Source of the DNA: Candidatus Latescibacterota bacterium
GTDB taxonomy: Bacteria; Latescibacterota; UBA2968; UBA8231
Length of the DNA stretch: 64,000 nucleotides
Reading direction: 5' to 3'
Assembly: GCA_022819745.1 (NCBI GenBank)
Contig: JAJEGS010000014.1
Location: 62,001 to 126,000 of the forward strand
Positions 1 to 7,778 of this stretch are shown piece after piece (positions within the stretch are counted from its first letter, which is position 1; each line of letters begins with the position of its first letter). The translations under genes and the position numbers were made by a program. The notes beneath the pieces are model-generated. The model saw nothing but the letters and a program-made list of their open reading frames with translations, did no database searches and had not been told where the DNA came from.

Positions 1-1
1 T

Positions 2-1006
2 TTTCGTTTTGAGCAGCGGCGCGCTAGTGGGCGCGATGTGCTAACACTCAAAGGCGTCAAAAAGGCATTCGGCGACAACGAAGTGCTGCACGGGGTTGAT
101 TTGCTCGTGCAGAAGGGGGATCGCGTGGCGATTATGGGGCCGAATGGCATCGGCAAATCAACGCTGCTCAAGATCGCGATAGGTGAGTTGGCCGCTGATG
201 TTGGGGAAGCCGAGTGGGGGTACGAAGCCCATCCTGGATACTTTGCTCAGGACCATCGCGAACAGCTCAGCCCTGCCAACCAAACGGCTGAGGATTGGGT
301 GTGGGAGTGCTGTCAGGACCAGGGCCTCGGCTTTGTGCGCAGTCAGATGGGGCGGATGCTTTTTACTGGCGACGACGGCAAGAAGCGCTTGGGTGCGCTT
401 TCGGGTGGCGAAGCGGCGCGGCTCGTCTTCTGCCGGCTGGCCATTGCCCAACCCAATGTGCTGGTTTTAGACGAGCCGACCAACCACCTCGACCTCGAAT
501 CGATCGAGGCATTAGTCGAGGCGCTTAAGAATTACCCAGGCACGCTGCTCATCGTCTCGCACGACCGCTGGTTCATCAGCCAGCTAGCCACGCGCATTGT
601 CGAGATCAAACCGGAAGAGATCCTCGACTTTCGCGGCACGTACGAGGAGTACGTCCACTTCTGCGGCGACGACCACCTAGACGCGGATCAAGTCATTCTC
701 AAGGCGAGACAGGCGAAAAAGAAAAAAGAGGAGACCAATTCATCGCCAGCCCCGCGCTCCAACCGCAAGGGAAAAAACAAGCAGCGCCGCACTGCGGCTC
801 AGCAAGAAAAGCGCCTATCGCGCATCGAAAAAGCAGAAGCCCGGCTGGCGGAAATCGACGCCCTGCGCTGCGAGCCAACGTATTACGCAAAGACCCCGCC
901 CGACCAGATCAAGGCTCTCGAATGCGAACACGCGGATATCGAGCGCGAGTTGGCGGCCCTGTTGGAGGAGTGGGCGGAGGTCGAGGAAACCATGGAGGAC
1001 TCATGA
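2..1006 (+). CDS. ABC-F family ATPase (YbiT-like), C-terminal half, 5' truncated by window edge
   Basis: This is the second ABC domain of an ABC-F protein, a soluble ATPase class that acts on the ribosome rather than in membrane transport. Counting from the GTG at 38, the Walker A GPNGIGKS lies at about residues 34-41, the LSGGE signature near 121 and the Walker B VLVLDEPTNHLD near 142. A charged, Lys-rich coiled C-terminal tail follows. The frame stays open upstream to base 2 and reads FRFEQRRASGRDVLTLKGV. This matches the linker that precedes the second ABC domain in this family, so the first domain lies outside the window. The arrangement most resembles YbiT (recognised from memory). The stop codon overlaps the start of the next gene (ATGA), which suggests coupling. 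Confidence in the family is high, in the subtype moderate. Confidence 0.9.
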   Translation, partial: FRFEQRRASGRDVLTLKGVKKAFGDNEVLHGVDLLVQKGDRVAIMGPNGIGKSTLLKIAIGELAADVGEAEWGYEAHPGYFAQDHREQLSPANQTAEDWVWECCQDQGLGFVRSQMGRMLFTGDDGKKRLGALSGGEAARLVFCRLAIAQPNVLVLDEPTNHLDLESIEALVEALKNYPGTLLIVSHDRWFISQLATRIVEIKPEEILDFRGTYEEYVHFCGDDHLDADQVILKARQAKKKKEETNSSPAPRSNRKGKNKQRRTAAQQEKRLSRIEKAEARLAEIDALRCEPTYYAKTPPDQIKALECEHADIERELAALLEEWAEVEETMEDS

Positions 1007-1383
1007 AACGCAGAAACATACCGACCAGCAGCCTGTTTGGCGCGGAGTTTGGCTATTCGCGCGCCGTGCGCGTGGACCGTCACATTCACGTGGCTGGTAC
1101 CTGCGCCCAGCCGCCGCATGACCAAGGAGATGCCTACGAACAGGCCAAGGGCGCGTTGGGGATCATCGCCAAGGCGCTCGACGAGACCGGTGCCAGCCTC
1201 GAAGATGTGGTGCGGACGGTCGTGTACATCACGGATGTGGACCATGCTGATGGCGTCACTCGCGCTCACCGCGAGGTGTTTGGCGAGATTTTGCCGGCCT
1301 CGGCTTTGATCGTCATAGCCGCGCTGCTAAAGCCGCATCTGGTCGTCGAGATCGAAGCGTACGCCATTTTGCCCAGCGCGTGA
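1003..1383 (+). CDS. RidA/YjgF/UK114 family protein
   Basis: This is a 126-residue protein of the RidA family, small trimeric proteins whose best-known members hydrolyse reactive enamine/imine intermediates. Family signatures include GTCAQPP near 32-38, ALDETGASLEDVVRTVVYITD at 58-79 and the C-terminal VVEIEAYAIL. The start is the ATG at 1003, because it overlaps the preceding stop (ATGA) and has GGAGGA just upstream; a longer upstream reading is only the shadow of the ABC-F gene. The arginine needed for deaminase activity, normally in a PAR motif, is Ser100 here (PAS). The protein may therefore belong to a non-deaminase Rid subgroup. Its stop overlaps the GTG of the next gene. Confidence 0.88.
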   Translation: MKRRNIPTSSLFGAEFGYSRAVRVDRHIHVAGTCAQPPHDQGDAYEQAKGALGIIAKALDETGASLEDVVRTVVYITDVDHADGVTRAHREVFGEILPASALIVIAALLKPHLVVEIEAYAILPSA

Positions 1384-2453
1384 ACAAGGATAGTCAGCTC
1401 CTTTCTATTGGCGTGTTGGGCTGTGGCCCCATTGCTCAATTCGCCCACTTTGAGTCTTGCATCAAGGCTCGCAATACGCGGCTGTACGCGCTCTGCGACC
1501 AAGCGCCGGACTTGGTTGAACGGATGGCGGTCGTTCACCAGCCGGAGAAAACCTACGCCAACTTTGCCGACATGCTCGCGGATCCGCAGGTGGAAGCGGT
1601 CATCATCGCCACGGCCGATCAGTTCCACGTCCCGCTCAGCTTGCAGGCGCTGGCCGCGGGCAAACACGTCTTTGTGGAAAAGCCGATGGGAACAAGCGTG
1701 GAGGAGTGTGAGGAATTGCGCCGGGCCGTCGCTGACTCGGGCTGTACGCTCCAGGTCGGCCACATGAAGCGCTTTGATCCCGGCATTGCTTTTGCCCGGC
1801 AGTTCATCTGCGAGGAGATGGGGTCGCTGTTGGCCCTGAAGGCTTGGTATTGCGATTCGACCTATCGCTACACTATGACCGACAACCTTCAGCCTCTGCC
1901 CTTGCACAGTGCGGCGGCGCACAAACCAGCGGGCGATCCCAAGGCCGACAAGCAGCGCTACTTCATGCTGACCCACGGCTCGCATCTCATCGACCTAGCC
2001 CGCTTTTTGGGCGGCCCGCTCGCGGCCGTGCGCGGCCGGTGCAAAGAGATGTTCGGGGCGCATTCTTGGTTTGTCGAAGTGGAGTTCGCCAGCGGTGGAC
2101 AGGGACATCTCGACTTGACGGTCGCCGTGCGCATGGACTACCACGAGGGCTTTCACATCTACGGAGAGCACGGCAGCGTCGTCGGCAAAACCTACCTGCC
2201 GTGGTTTTTGAAATCCAGCGATGTCGAGTGCTTCTCCACGCGCGATAGCCAATATCGCCGGCCGCTAGGGGCGGACGCGCACTTCTACCGGCTGCAACTC
2301 GAAGGTTTTGCCGACGTCGTCCTGCACGGCGCGCCTCAGATGGGGGCCGATGTGGAGGATGGAACCCAAACGATGCGGGCCATGGCCGCCATTGCCCGCT
2401 CGGTCGCCAGCGGCGATTGGGTCCGCTTGGAGACCGTCACCGGCGGCGTATAG
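1380..2453 (+). CDS. Gfo/Idh/MocA family oxidoreductase
   Basis: This 357-residue protein is predicted to be an NAD(P)-dependent dehydrogenase acting on a sugar, inositol or related polyol. The N-terminal Rossmann motif GVLGCGPIAQFAH starts near residue 12. The conserved VEKP motif (about residue 99) carries the lysine typical of this family, and a GHMKRFDP segment follows near 128. The GTG start at 1380 overlaps the RidA stop (GTGA), so ABC-F, RidA and this gene form one coupled unit. Length and domain order are normal. Substrate cannot be assigned from sequence alone; two more Gfo/Idh genes occur in the window and all differ substantially. Confidence 0.9.
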   Translation: MNKDSQLLSIGVLGCGPIAQFAHFESCIKARNTRLYALCDQAPDLVERMAVVHQPEKTYANFADMLADPQVEAVIIATADQFHVPLSLQALAAGKHVFVEKPMGTSVEECEELRRAVADSGCTLQVGHMKRFDPGIAFARQFICEEMGSLLALKAWYCDSTYRYTMTDNLQPLPLHSAAAHKPAGDPKADKQRYFMLTHGSHLIDLARFLGGPLAAVRGRCKEMFGAHSWFVEVEFASGGQGHLDLTVAVRMDYHEGFHIYGEHGSVVGKTYLPWFLKSSDVECFSTRDSQYRRPLGADAHFYRLQLEGFADVVLHGAPQMGADVEDGTQTMRAMAAIARSVASGDWVRLETVTGGV

Positions 2454-2464
2454 TACTTGTAGCA

Positions 2465-2525
2465 ATCCGCAGATGGACGCAGAATAGTAGAAACAAGACG
2501 ATCCGCAGCTCGAATCGTTCAAGTC
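2465..2525 (+). repeat. Dispersed repeat, copy 1 (5' of the PQQ propeller gene)
   Basis: The segment contains ccgcagatggacgcagaat at 2467-2485 and, after a variable middle, tcgaatcgttcaa near 2510-2522. Both parts recur in the opposite genomic orientation at about 15322-15377, directly 5' of another gene. In both places the element has the same orientation relative to the gene that follows it. No coding potential is evident. Confidence 0.7.
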
Positions 2526-2543
2526 ATTCAGGATTGATGATAT

Positions 2544-4070
2544 ATGTCCTCAGCTAACCCTCGTTTATGGCCCCTCTATCTGCTCGGCGGCGTTGTCGTC
2601 TTGGCGCTTCTGTGGATCTGGTTGCCCGAATCCCTCCATCGCCAGCGACAGATGATGAGCACTATGGCCACCTTCATGCTCGCCATCTTCTTCGCGTTGC
2701 TCTGGTTGCTCTTTGCGTCGCGGCTAGCTTGGGGGCGGCGTCTGCGCTATTTCGGCGGGGCCGTCCTCGTCATTGCGCTTGGTGTTGGGCTTTTTCGCAT
2801 TAAGGGTATGAGCGGCGACTTCGTACCGGTCCTCGAATGGCGGTGGAGCACTGAGGACGAAGCCACTGCGGTCGAAGGAGGGGACGCCACCGCGCTCGAT
2901 GCCCGCGCTTGGCCGCAATTTCTCGGTCCCGAGCGCAACAACCGCCTGCGCGGCGTTCACCTCGAGCGCGACTGGACCAAGCACCCGCCGCGCGAAATCT
3001 GGCGTCGTCCCGTCGGGGCCGCTTGGTCCTCCTTTGCCATTGTGGATGGCCGGGCCGTGACCCAGGAGCAACACGGCCCCGAGGAGCAGGTCGTCTGCTA
3101 CGACTTGGCAACGGGCCGCAAGCTCTGGCAACACGCCGACTCGACTCGCTACGAGACCGCCGTAGCCGGCGTCGGCCCGCGCGCTACGCCCACCATTGCT
3201 GGAGACCGGGTTTTCACGCTGGGCGCTACTGGCATCCTCAATTGCTTGGAGTTGGACAGTGGGAGGTTGGTTTGGTCGCGGGACATTATCGCCAGCAACG
3301 AGGCGAAGGTCCATATGTGGGGCATTAGCTGTTCGCCGCTGGTCCTCGATAGCTTGGTCGTGGTCAGTGCCGGAGGCCCGGATGAGCGCTCGCTAGTGGC
3401 CTATCACCGCCAAACCGGCGCGTTTGTCTGGGGCGGGGGCACGGACAAGGCCGGCTTCAGTTCGCCGCGTCTGGTCACGTTGGCTGGACGCGAGCAGATC
3501 CTGATTTTCAACAGCTACAGCGTCGTCGCGCACGATCCGCACAGCGGAGCGCCCCTCTGGCGCCAGCCTTGGGATCAGGTCGAATGCGTTGCCAACCCCC
3601 TGCCCTTGCCTGGGGACCGGGTTTTGGTCTCCAGTGGCTACGGTATTGGTGCCAAACTGTATCAAGTGAACGCCGCGCCCGACGGCGGCTTGACGACCGA
3701 TATGGTCTGGAAAAGCCCCCGGCTCAAGGCCAAATTTGCCAACATGGTCTATCGCGATGGTTTTGTCTATGGCCTCGACGATGGGGTGCTGGTCTGCCTC
3801 GACCCGCAAGACGGCAAGCGGCGCTGGAAGCGCGGGCGCTACGGCCACGGCCAGCTCATTCTGATAGACGATGTCCTGCTGATAATGAGCGAATCGGGCG
3901 ACGTGGTACTGGTTGAGGCCCGCCCCGACCGCCACGTCGAACTAGCGCGCATGACGGCCTTTGCTGGCAAAACTTGGAATCCCCCGGCCCTTGCCACCCC
4001 CTATCTGTTGGTGCGCACGGACAGCGAAGCCGCCTGTTATGAACTGGCGTTGGCAAACGGTGCCATGTAG
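2544..4070 (+). CDS. Membrane-anchored PQQ-like beta-propeller repeat protein
   Basis: This 508-residue protein starts with three hydrophobic segments (about residues 10-27, 37-56 and 68-87). A short linker leads into a propeller domain (about 120-500) built from repeats such as GRKLWQHADS, GRLVWSRD, GAFVWGGG, GAPLWRQPW and GKRRWKRGR. These tryptophan-containing blades are typical of PQQ-like/BamB-like domains. The PQQ-dehydrogenase active-site residues were not recognised, so a binding or scaffolding role outside the membrane is likelier than a quinoprotein dehydrogenase. CAGGA lies about 10 bases before the ATG. A perfect hairpin overlaps the stop codon, and a PhyH gene follows about 60 bases later. 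A dispersed repeat lies just upstream. Confidence 0.82.
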   Translation: MSSANPRLWPLYLLGGVVVLALLWIWLPESLHRQRQMMSTMATFMLAIFFALLWLLFASRLAWGRRLRYFGGAVLVIALGVGLFRIKGMSGDFVPVLEWRWSTEDEATAVEGGDATALDARAWPQFLGPERNNRLRGVHLERDWTKHPPREIWRRPVGAAWSSFAIVDGRAVTQEQHGPEEQVVCYDLATGRKLWQHADSTRYETAVAGVGPRATPTIAGDRVFTLGATGILNCLELDSGRLVWSRDIIASNEAKVHMWGISCSPLVLDSLVVVSAGGPDERSLVAYHRQTGAFVWGGGTDKAGFSSPRLVTLAGREQILIFNSYSVVAHDPHSGAPLWRQPWDQVECVANPLPLPGDRVLVSSGYGIGAKLYQVNAAPDGGLTTDMVWKSPRLKAKFANMVYRDGFVYGLDDGVLVCLDPQDGKRRWKRGRYGHGQLILIDDVLLIMSESGDVVLVEARPDRHVELARMTAFAGKTWNPPALATPYLLVRTDSEAACYELALANGAM

Positions 4071-4102
4071 GGGACGGTTTACAAACCGTCCCCTACCAAT
4101 TT
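4068..4102 (+). terminator. Hairpin with T-run, probable terminator
   Basis: A perfect 13-bp inverted repeat (arms 4068-4080 and 4083-4095) starts inside the stop codon of the propeller gene and is followed within a few bases by five T residues. A related hairpin (ggggcggtt/aaccgcccc) sits after the gene ending at 51624, so this may be a member of a mobile or repeated hairpin family used as a terminator. Confidence 0.6.
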
Positions 4103-4129
4103 TTAATATGCCGATAAAGGAAGAAAATC

Positions 4130-4999
4130 ATGTTAGACTATTCGCACATTCAGAAGCCGGATTTGGGCTACCGCTATGAGTTCGCCACCGACGAGCTCGA
4201 CGCGATGGACGAGTGCTTGGCGGCGCATGGCTTCGCGATAATCAAAGATGTGCTGCCGCCGGAGATCGTCGCCAAGCTCAAGCAGGCGGTGTGGGACGGC
4301 ACGGACCCAGAGCGCACGTTGCAGCCAAGCGAGAGCCGCACGCGGCACGCTTGGATCGAGTCCGGTCCCGGCGCTTGGGAGGTGCTCGACTACGAGCCCT
4401 TCATGGAGATTCACCGGCACCTGATCGGCACGGATGAACTAACGCTCCACCGCTCGGCTGCCATCATCCGCCGGACCGGTTCCGCCCCGGTAACGTGGCA
4501 TACCGATTGGTGCGGCTATTCGACCGAGATCAAAAATTCGGGCGATGTGCTCAATCGCGGGTTGTGGCCGTCGGGCAAGTGGTTCTACCTGACCGGCTCG
4601 CGGCCCGAGCACGGCGGCCTGTGCGTCATTGAGGATTCCCACGTCGAAAATTGGGAGGGGCCGGAGGGATTTAACATGACGGCCGACCGGCGCTCCTTCT
4701 ACCCAGAGGGCACGGAGGAACGCGCATACAATGGCTTCGACATTCCCGGACTCGTTCCCCTCTTCACCAATGGCGGAGATATGATCGTCTTCGCCCATCG
4801 CACGTATCACGGCGCGTTCCCCAACCGGATCGAAGAAACGCGCCTCTCTTGCGCCATCGGCTTCCGCGACCGCAACCACCGCATCGACATCCCCTGGGAA
4901 ATCCCCGAGGAAGGCCAGTGGTTTTTGGCCAACTTACCCGATCACTTGCGCCGCTATACGGACGGGTACACGAGCATCAATTTGGAGTGGCAGGGCTAG
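4130..4999 (+). CDS. Phytanoyl-CoA dioxygenase (PhyH) family protein
   Basis: This 289-residue protein is predicted to be an Fe(II)/2-oxoglutarate-dependent oxygenase. The metal-binding facial triad is visible as His124-Thr-Asp126 (WHTDW) and a distal His at about 227 (RTYHGAFPN). Near 159 the PEHGGLCVIEDSH segment is the usual strand leading to the second half of the jelly roll. GGAAG lies upstream of the ATG. A strong hairpin terminator follows at 5053-5090. The substrate is unknown; PhyH members hydroxylate many small molecules, and the neighbours do not settle it. It is intact, unlike the second PhyH in this window, which lacks the aspartate. Confidence 0.9.
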   Translation: MLDYSHIQKPDLGYRYEFATDELDAMDECLAAHGFAIIKDVLPPEIVAKLKQAVWDGTDPERTLQPSESRTRHAWIESGPGAWEVLDYEPFMEIHRHLIGTDELTLHRSAAIIRRTGSAPVTWHTDWCGYSTEIKNSGDVLNRGLWPSGKWFYLTGSRPEHGGLCVIEDSHVENWEGPEGFNMTADRRSFYPEGTEERAYNGFDIPGLVPLFTNGGDMIVFAHRTYHGAFPNRIEETRLSCAIGFRDRNHRIDIPWEIPEEGQWFLANLPDHLRRYTDGYTSINLEWQG

Positions 5000-5052
5000 G
5001 GGCAATTCCGCAAGTAAGCCAAAAGTATACCATGCACACAGCGGCCATAGCG

Positions 5053-5092
5053 AAGGCCTCGGCGGTATTTCTACCGTCGGGGCCTTTTTACT
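5053..5092 (+). terminator. Rho-independent terminator after the PhyH gene
   Basis: A 15-bp stem with two imperfect positions (arms 5053-5067 and 5072-5086) encloses a four-base loop and runs into TTTTTA. It lies about 55 bases after the PhyH stop and has the classic GC-rich stem plus T-tract form. Confidence 0.8.
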
Positions 5093-5595
5093 TTCTTCTC
5101 CTTTTCGCTGCTTCTCATCTGTTTGTGTTGGGAGATTTTTTAAGACGGAGCAATCTTTGATTGACAAGGGCCGAATATGTCCTTTTTTTCTCAATGTCTC
5201 CATTAAGCGTAGTGCCCGCCTTGTCGGGTCACTTGCTGAATACAATAGCCTTTTTTCGGCATAGGGTAGCTCCCTGATGCCCGGCAAATAGGTAGGACTT
5301 CCCGCTTCACTACGCGAGATGGAGACATGGCCCGGCCCCTTGCGAGGTCAGCGGCTTCTTATGCCTTATTCTTGTAGAGGGAAGCATGGAGAGTCTGACC
5401 AAAAGTTATCCCCAACATAGCTAGACGTCTTTTTCCATAGAACTGTCTTTGGTTGCTCCAAGGATGTGTTAGTGGAGCTATCCTATCACCGTCATGAGAT
5501 TAATTTAAATAACCTCAGCTTAGAGTTATTTGACCTGAATTTTGTCGCTGTCTTCAGGTGTGGGTTGGAAAGTCCATTTTGTAGGAGATAATATC
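5093..5595. other. AT-rich intergenic stretch, no gene seen
   Basis: About 500 bases between the PhyH terminator and the lipoprotein start hold no convincing reading frame. Base composition becomes visibly more AT-rich than in the flanking genes. The one longer minus-strand frame crosses the terminator and the PhyH gene and looks like chance. A short inverted repeat (aaataac/gttattt, 5507-5513 and 5525-5531) lies about 65 bases before the lipoprotein start and could be a regulatory site. The stretch looks like the left edge of an acquired island. Confidence 0.5.
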
Positions 5596-6201
5596 GTGAA
5601 ACACCTCCTCGTAGTTCTCTTTATTAGCTGTACTCTCGTTGGATGTTCTGATACGGGTCCAACTGGTCCAGTAGTTATACCACAGTCTGTTATAGAAGAG
5701 GTTGAAGAAGGACTTAAAAACCTTAGAGAATGGAAAACTGGTAGTCAAGTGGATAGAATGACCGATGAGAAAAGTTATTATGCGTACTCTGAGTGGAGTG
5801 ATAATCTGGGACTAGAGTTTCCTTATGAGGATAATAAGGCTAGGCTAATTTACGTTTGCAATAAGGATTATCATTTTCTCTTATTTGAGTTCTCTGATGG
5901 TATGTTGCTTAATGGAACTGACTATGATCATAACGATGGTAGAACATACGTAAGTCTACGTATTAGATGGTATAGTGGAGAATCGTCCGAAATTGACAGC
6001 CTTTCATTCAGTATTGATTATGATAGAGATGCGCTTTACTTTGTAAATCCTAATCTATCGATCAACAAGGTTAGAGAGTCATCCTCACTTCTAGCTGAGT
6101 TTGATTGGTATAATCAAGGTTATGGGTATGCAGAGATTTCGTTGTTAGGTGCCTCAGATAGAATAGAAGAAACTCTTGATAAATGCCGATCCATTGAGTA
6201 A
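5596..6201 (+). CDS. Predicted lipoprotein, possibly VasI/TagO-like
   Basis: This is a 201-residue protein with a signal peptide (KHLLVVLFISCTLVGC) ending in a lipobox Cys, so it is predicted to be a lipid-anchored envelope protein. The start is the GTG at 5596, with TAGGAGA eight bases upstream; an earlier ATG would bury the signal peptide. The mature part has a conserved-looking WKTGSQVDRMTDEKSYY segment, a single central Cys (LIYVCNKD) and a C-terminal Cys (DKCRSIE). That order resembles the type VI secretion accessory family VasI/TagO, but no other secretion gene is nearby, so this is a weak assignment. Codon use is strongly AT-rich compared with neighbours, which suggests recent acquisition. 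Confidence 0.6.
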   Translation: MKHLLVVLFISCTLVGCSDTGPTGPVVIPQSVIEEVEEGLKNLREWKTGSQVDRMTDEKSYYAYSEWSDNLGLEFPYEDNKARLIYVCNKDYHFLLFEFSDGMLLNGTDYDHNDGRTYVSLRIRWYSGESSEIDSLSFSIDYDRDALYFVNPNLSINKVRESSSLLAEFDWYNQGYGYAEISLLGASDRIEETLDKCRSIE

Positions 6202-6592
6202 CTCATAGCGATTTTATGAAAATCATTGCACCATATTGGCAGATTAGGTCGGTTCTGAATCCTGCAATCTCTGGGAAAGGAAGGAACGCTATACTGGATA
6301 ACACTATTCTGCTGAAGGCTCTGAGCTATCAACATTTTATGTTCCAGATCAAGGCTATCCATTAAAGGGTCACTTGTAAGGAAGTGGCCGTTCCCTTGTT
6401 GTGGACATTGCTGGATAAACAAGGCAATCGAATATCCTCGAACGCATCGCCTTGATGGAACGGATCCTAACTTTGCTCTCCCGGATACAGGCCTTGATCG
6501 CCGACTGAGAATTCATTGATCAGCGTCGCAAAACACCTAACAAGTTGGTCAACAGGATGGTTTTATAAATCACCTTTTGCTGGAGAAAAACC
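6202..6592. other. Gene-free stretch with a possible coding relic
   Basis: About 390 bases between the lipoprotein and the nuclease gene contain no complete gene. One plus-strand frame, after a stop codon, reads an amphipathic tail (ILERIALMERILTLL, near 6437-6493) and then terminates. It could be the decayed end of a lost gene. No RBS or start is associated with it. A plausible RBS (ctggag) for the nuclease gene is at the right end. Confidence 0.4.
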
Positions 6593-7588
6593 ATGAAAAC
6601 TCGCTACTGGGGTTACCGAATCAATATCAGTCATAGAGACTTCTTCCAAGAGGAGCTACTAAATGGCCGATTGCGCCAAGGATGGGGACATGATCCGGCG
6701 CATGATCTTCGAAAGACAATTACCGATCCAGAAGTAGCTAAAAACCGGAGGATGTTCGAGGTCAAGAAAGGCCACGTCTTGTTGGTCCCCAGACTGCCAG
6801 ATTGGGACTCGGTATCCGTAGTCGAAGCAACGGAAGATTGGGACAAAGGCTACCGGTTTGAAATCTCAGAGAAGTACAAGGACTATGGACATATTTTCCC
6901 GGCAAAATTTCTCAAGAAATTCAGCAGACAGAGCAAACACGTCACTGGCAATATCCGGTCAACGCTAAAATACCAAGGTCGCTTCTGGAATATCGATCAC
7001 TACGGGGACGACATCGACAAGATTATAGAGATAGATGATGCTAGATTGGAAGAGCTTGACCAAGACCTGTCGAACGAAGATAGGTTGATGTATGCCATCA
7101 ATTCTGCCTTTGGTGAAGTATTCAGTCGTAGGAATTTCGGGAAGTCGGTTTACGATAAACTCAATACCCAATTCAATGCGGAGCACTGGGAAAGTGTGCT
7201 TGAGGGAGTTCTGAAAAATTTGTATCCAGGTGCCTATGTCGAGAGGGTCGGGGGTCGTAATGAGAGTGAGCATGGTACCGATATCAAAATCACGATTCTA
7301 GGATTATCGGGTACTGAGGGTTACGTCATCGCCGTTCAAGTGAAAGATTACGTGGGAGGAGTTGGCGAGAGTGTCATAGAGCAGATAAACAGGGCAAGCT
7401 ACTGGAACAAGGATGGGGAAAAGCTGATCGAAAAGGTGGTTATCTTCACTCGAGCCAAGAGAGAAGATAATTATGGCCTCGTGGAGATTGGCGACCAACA
7501 CGAGGTAAAGTTTGTATTTGCAGAGGATTTGGAGGTCATTTTGACCAGATACGCGATGCGTCGTATGGGGCTTGACGACAGCGACTAA
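6593..7588 (+). CDS. Mrr-like restriction endonuclease fold protein with N-terminal PUA-like domain
   Basis: This 331-residue protein probably cleaves DNA. The C-terminal half has a PD-(D/E)xK nuclease arrangement as in Mrr-type restriction enzymes: a helix with Glu (EHWESVLEGVLKNLYPG, about 199-215), GTDIKITI with the catalytic Asp at about 229, and the QVKDY strand at about 248-252. The N-terminal half (YWGYRI, GRLRQGWG, KKGHVLLVPRLPDWDSVSVVEAT) resembles PUA/EVE-like domains that read modified bases. This pairing suggests a modification-dependent (type IV) restriction or phage-defence function. No methyltransferase is adjacent. It sits in the AT-rich island between two PhyH genes. Confidence 0.72.
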   Translation: MKTRYWGYRINISHRDFFQEELLNGRLRQGWGHDPAHDLRKTITDPEVAKNRRMFEVKKGHVLLVPRLPDWDSVSVVEATEDWDKGYRFEISEKYKDYGHIFPAKFLKKFSRQSKHVTGNIRSTLKYQGRFWNIDHYGDDIDKIIEIDDARLEELDQDLSNEDRLMYAINSAFGEVFSRRNFGKSVYDKLNTQFNAEHWESVLEGVLKNLYPGAYVERVGGRNESEHGTDIKITILGLSGTEGYVIAVQVKDYVGGVGESVIEQINRASYWNKDGEKLIEKVVIFTRAKREDNYGLVEIGDQHEVKFVFAEDLEVILTRYAMRRMGLDDSD

Positions 7589-7778
7589 CCCGGATCATTA
7601 GCCAATCTCCTAAGAAGCCTTTTCAAAGCCCTTTTCGACGGGAGACCAAGACTTGCCGAAAGCGCACTCACCGAACCAAAGCTCCGCACTCTGAGCGCGT
7701 CGAATACCGCGACCATAAGGTCGGCGGCAAGATCCGTCCTCATGACCTCCGTACCCTCTGTAGTAAACTGACCGGGGA

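Noticed and set aside
4934..5287. Minus-strand frame of 117 residues across the PhyH end
   Set aside because: Crosses a strong terminator and the PhyH coding end.
7585..7743. 52-residue minus-strand frame between the nuclease and PhyH genes
   Set aside because: No recognisable family; GGAGG lies only two bases from the ATG and the gap could be simple spacer. A short acagagggtacggaggtc sequence here resembles a dispersed repeat.
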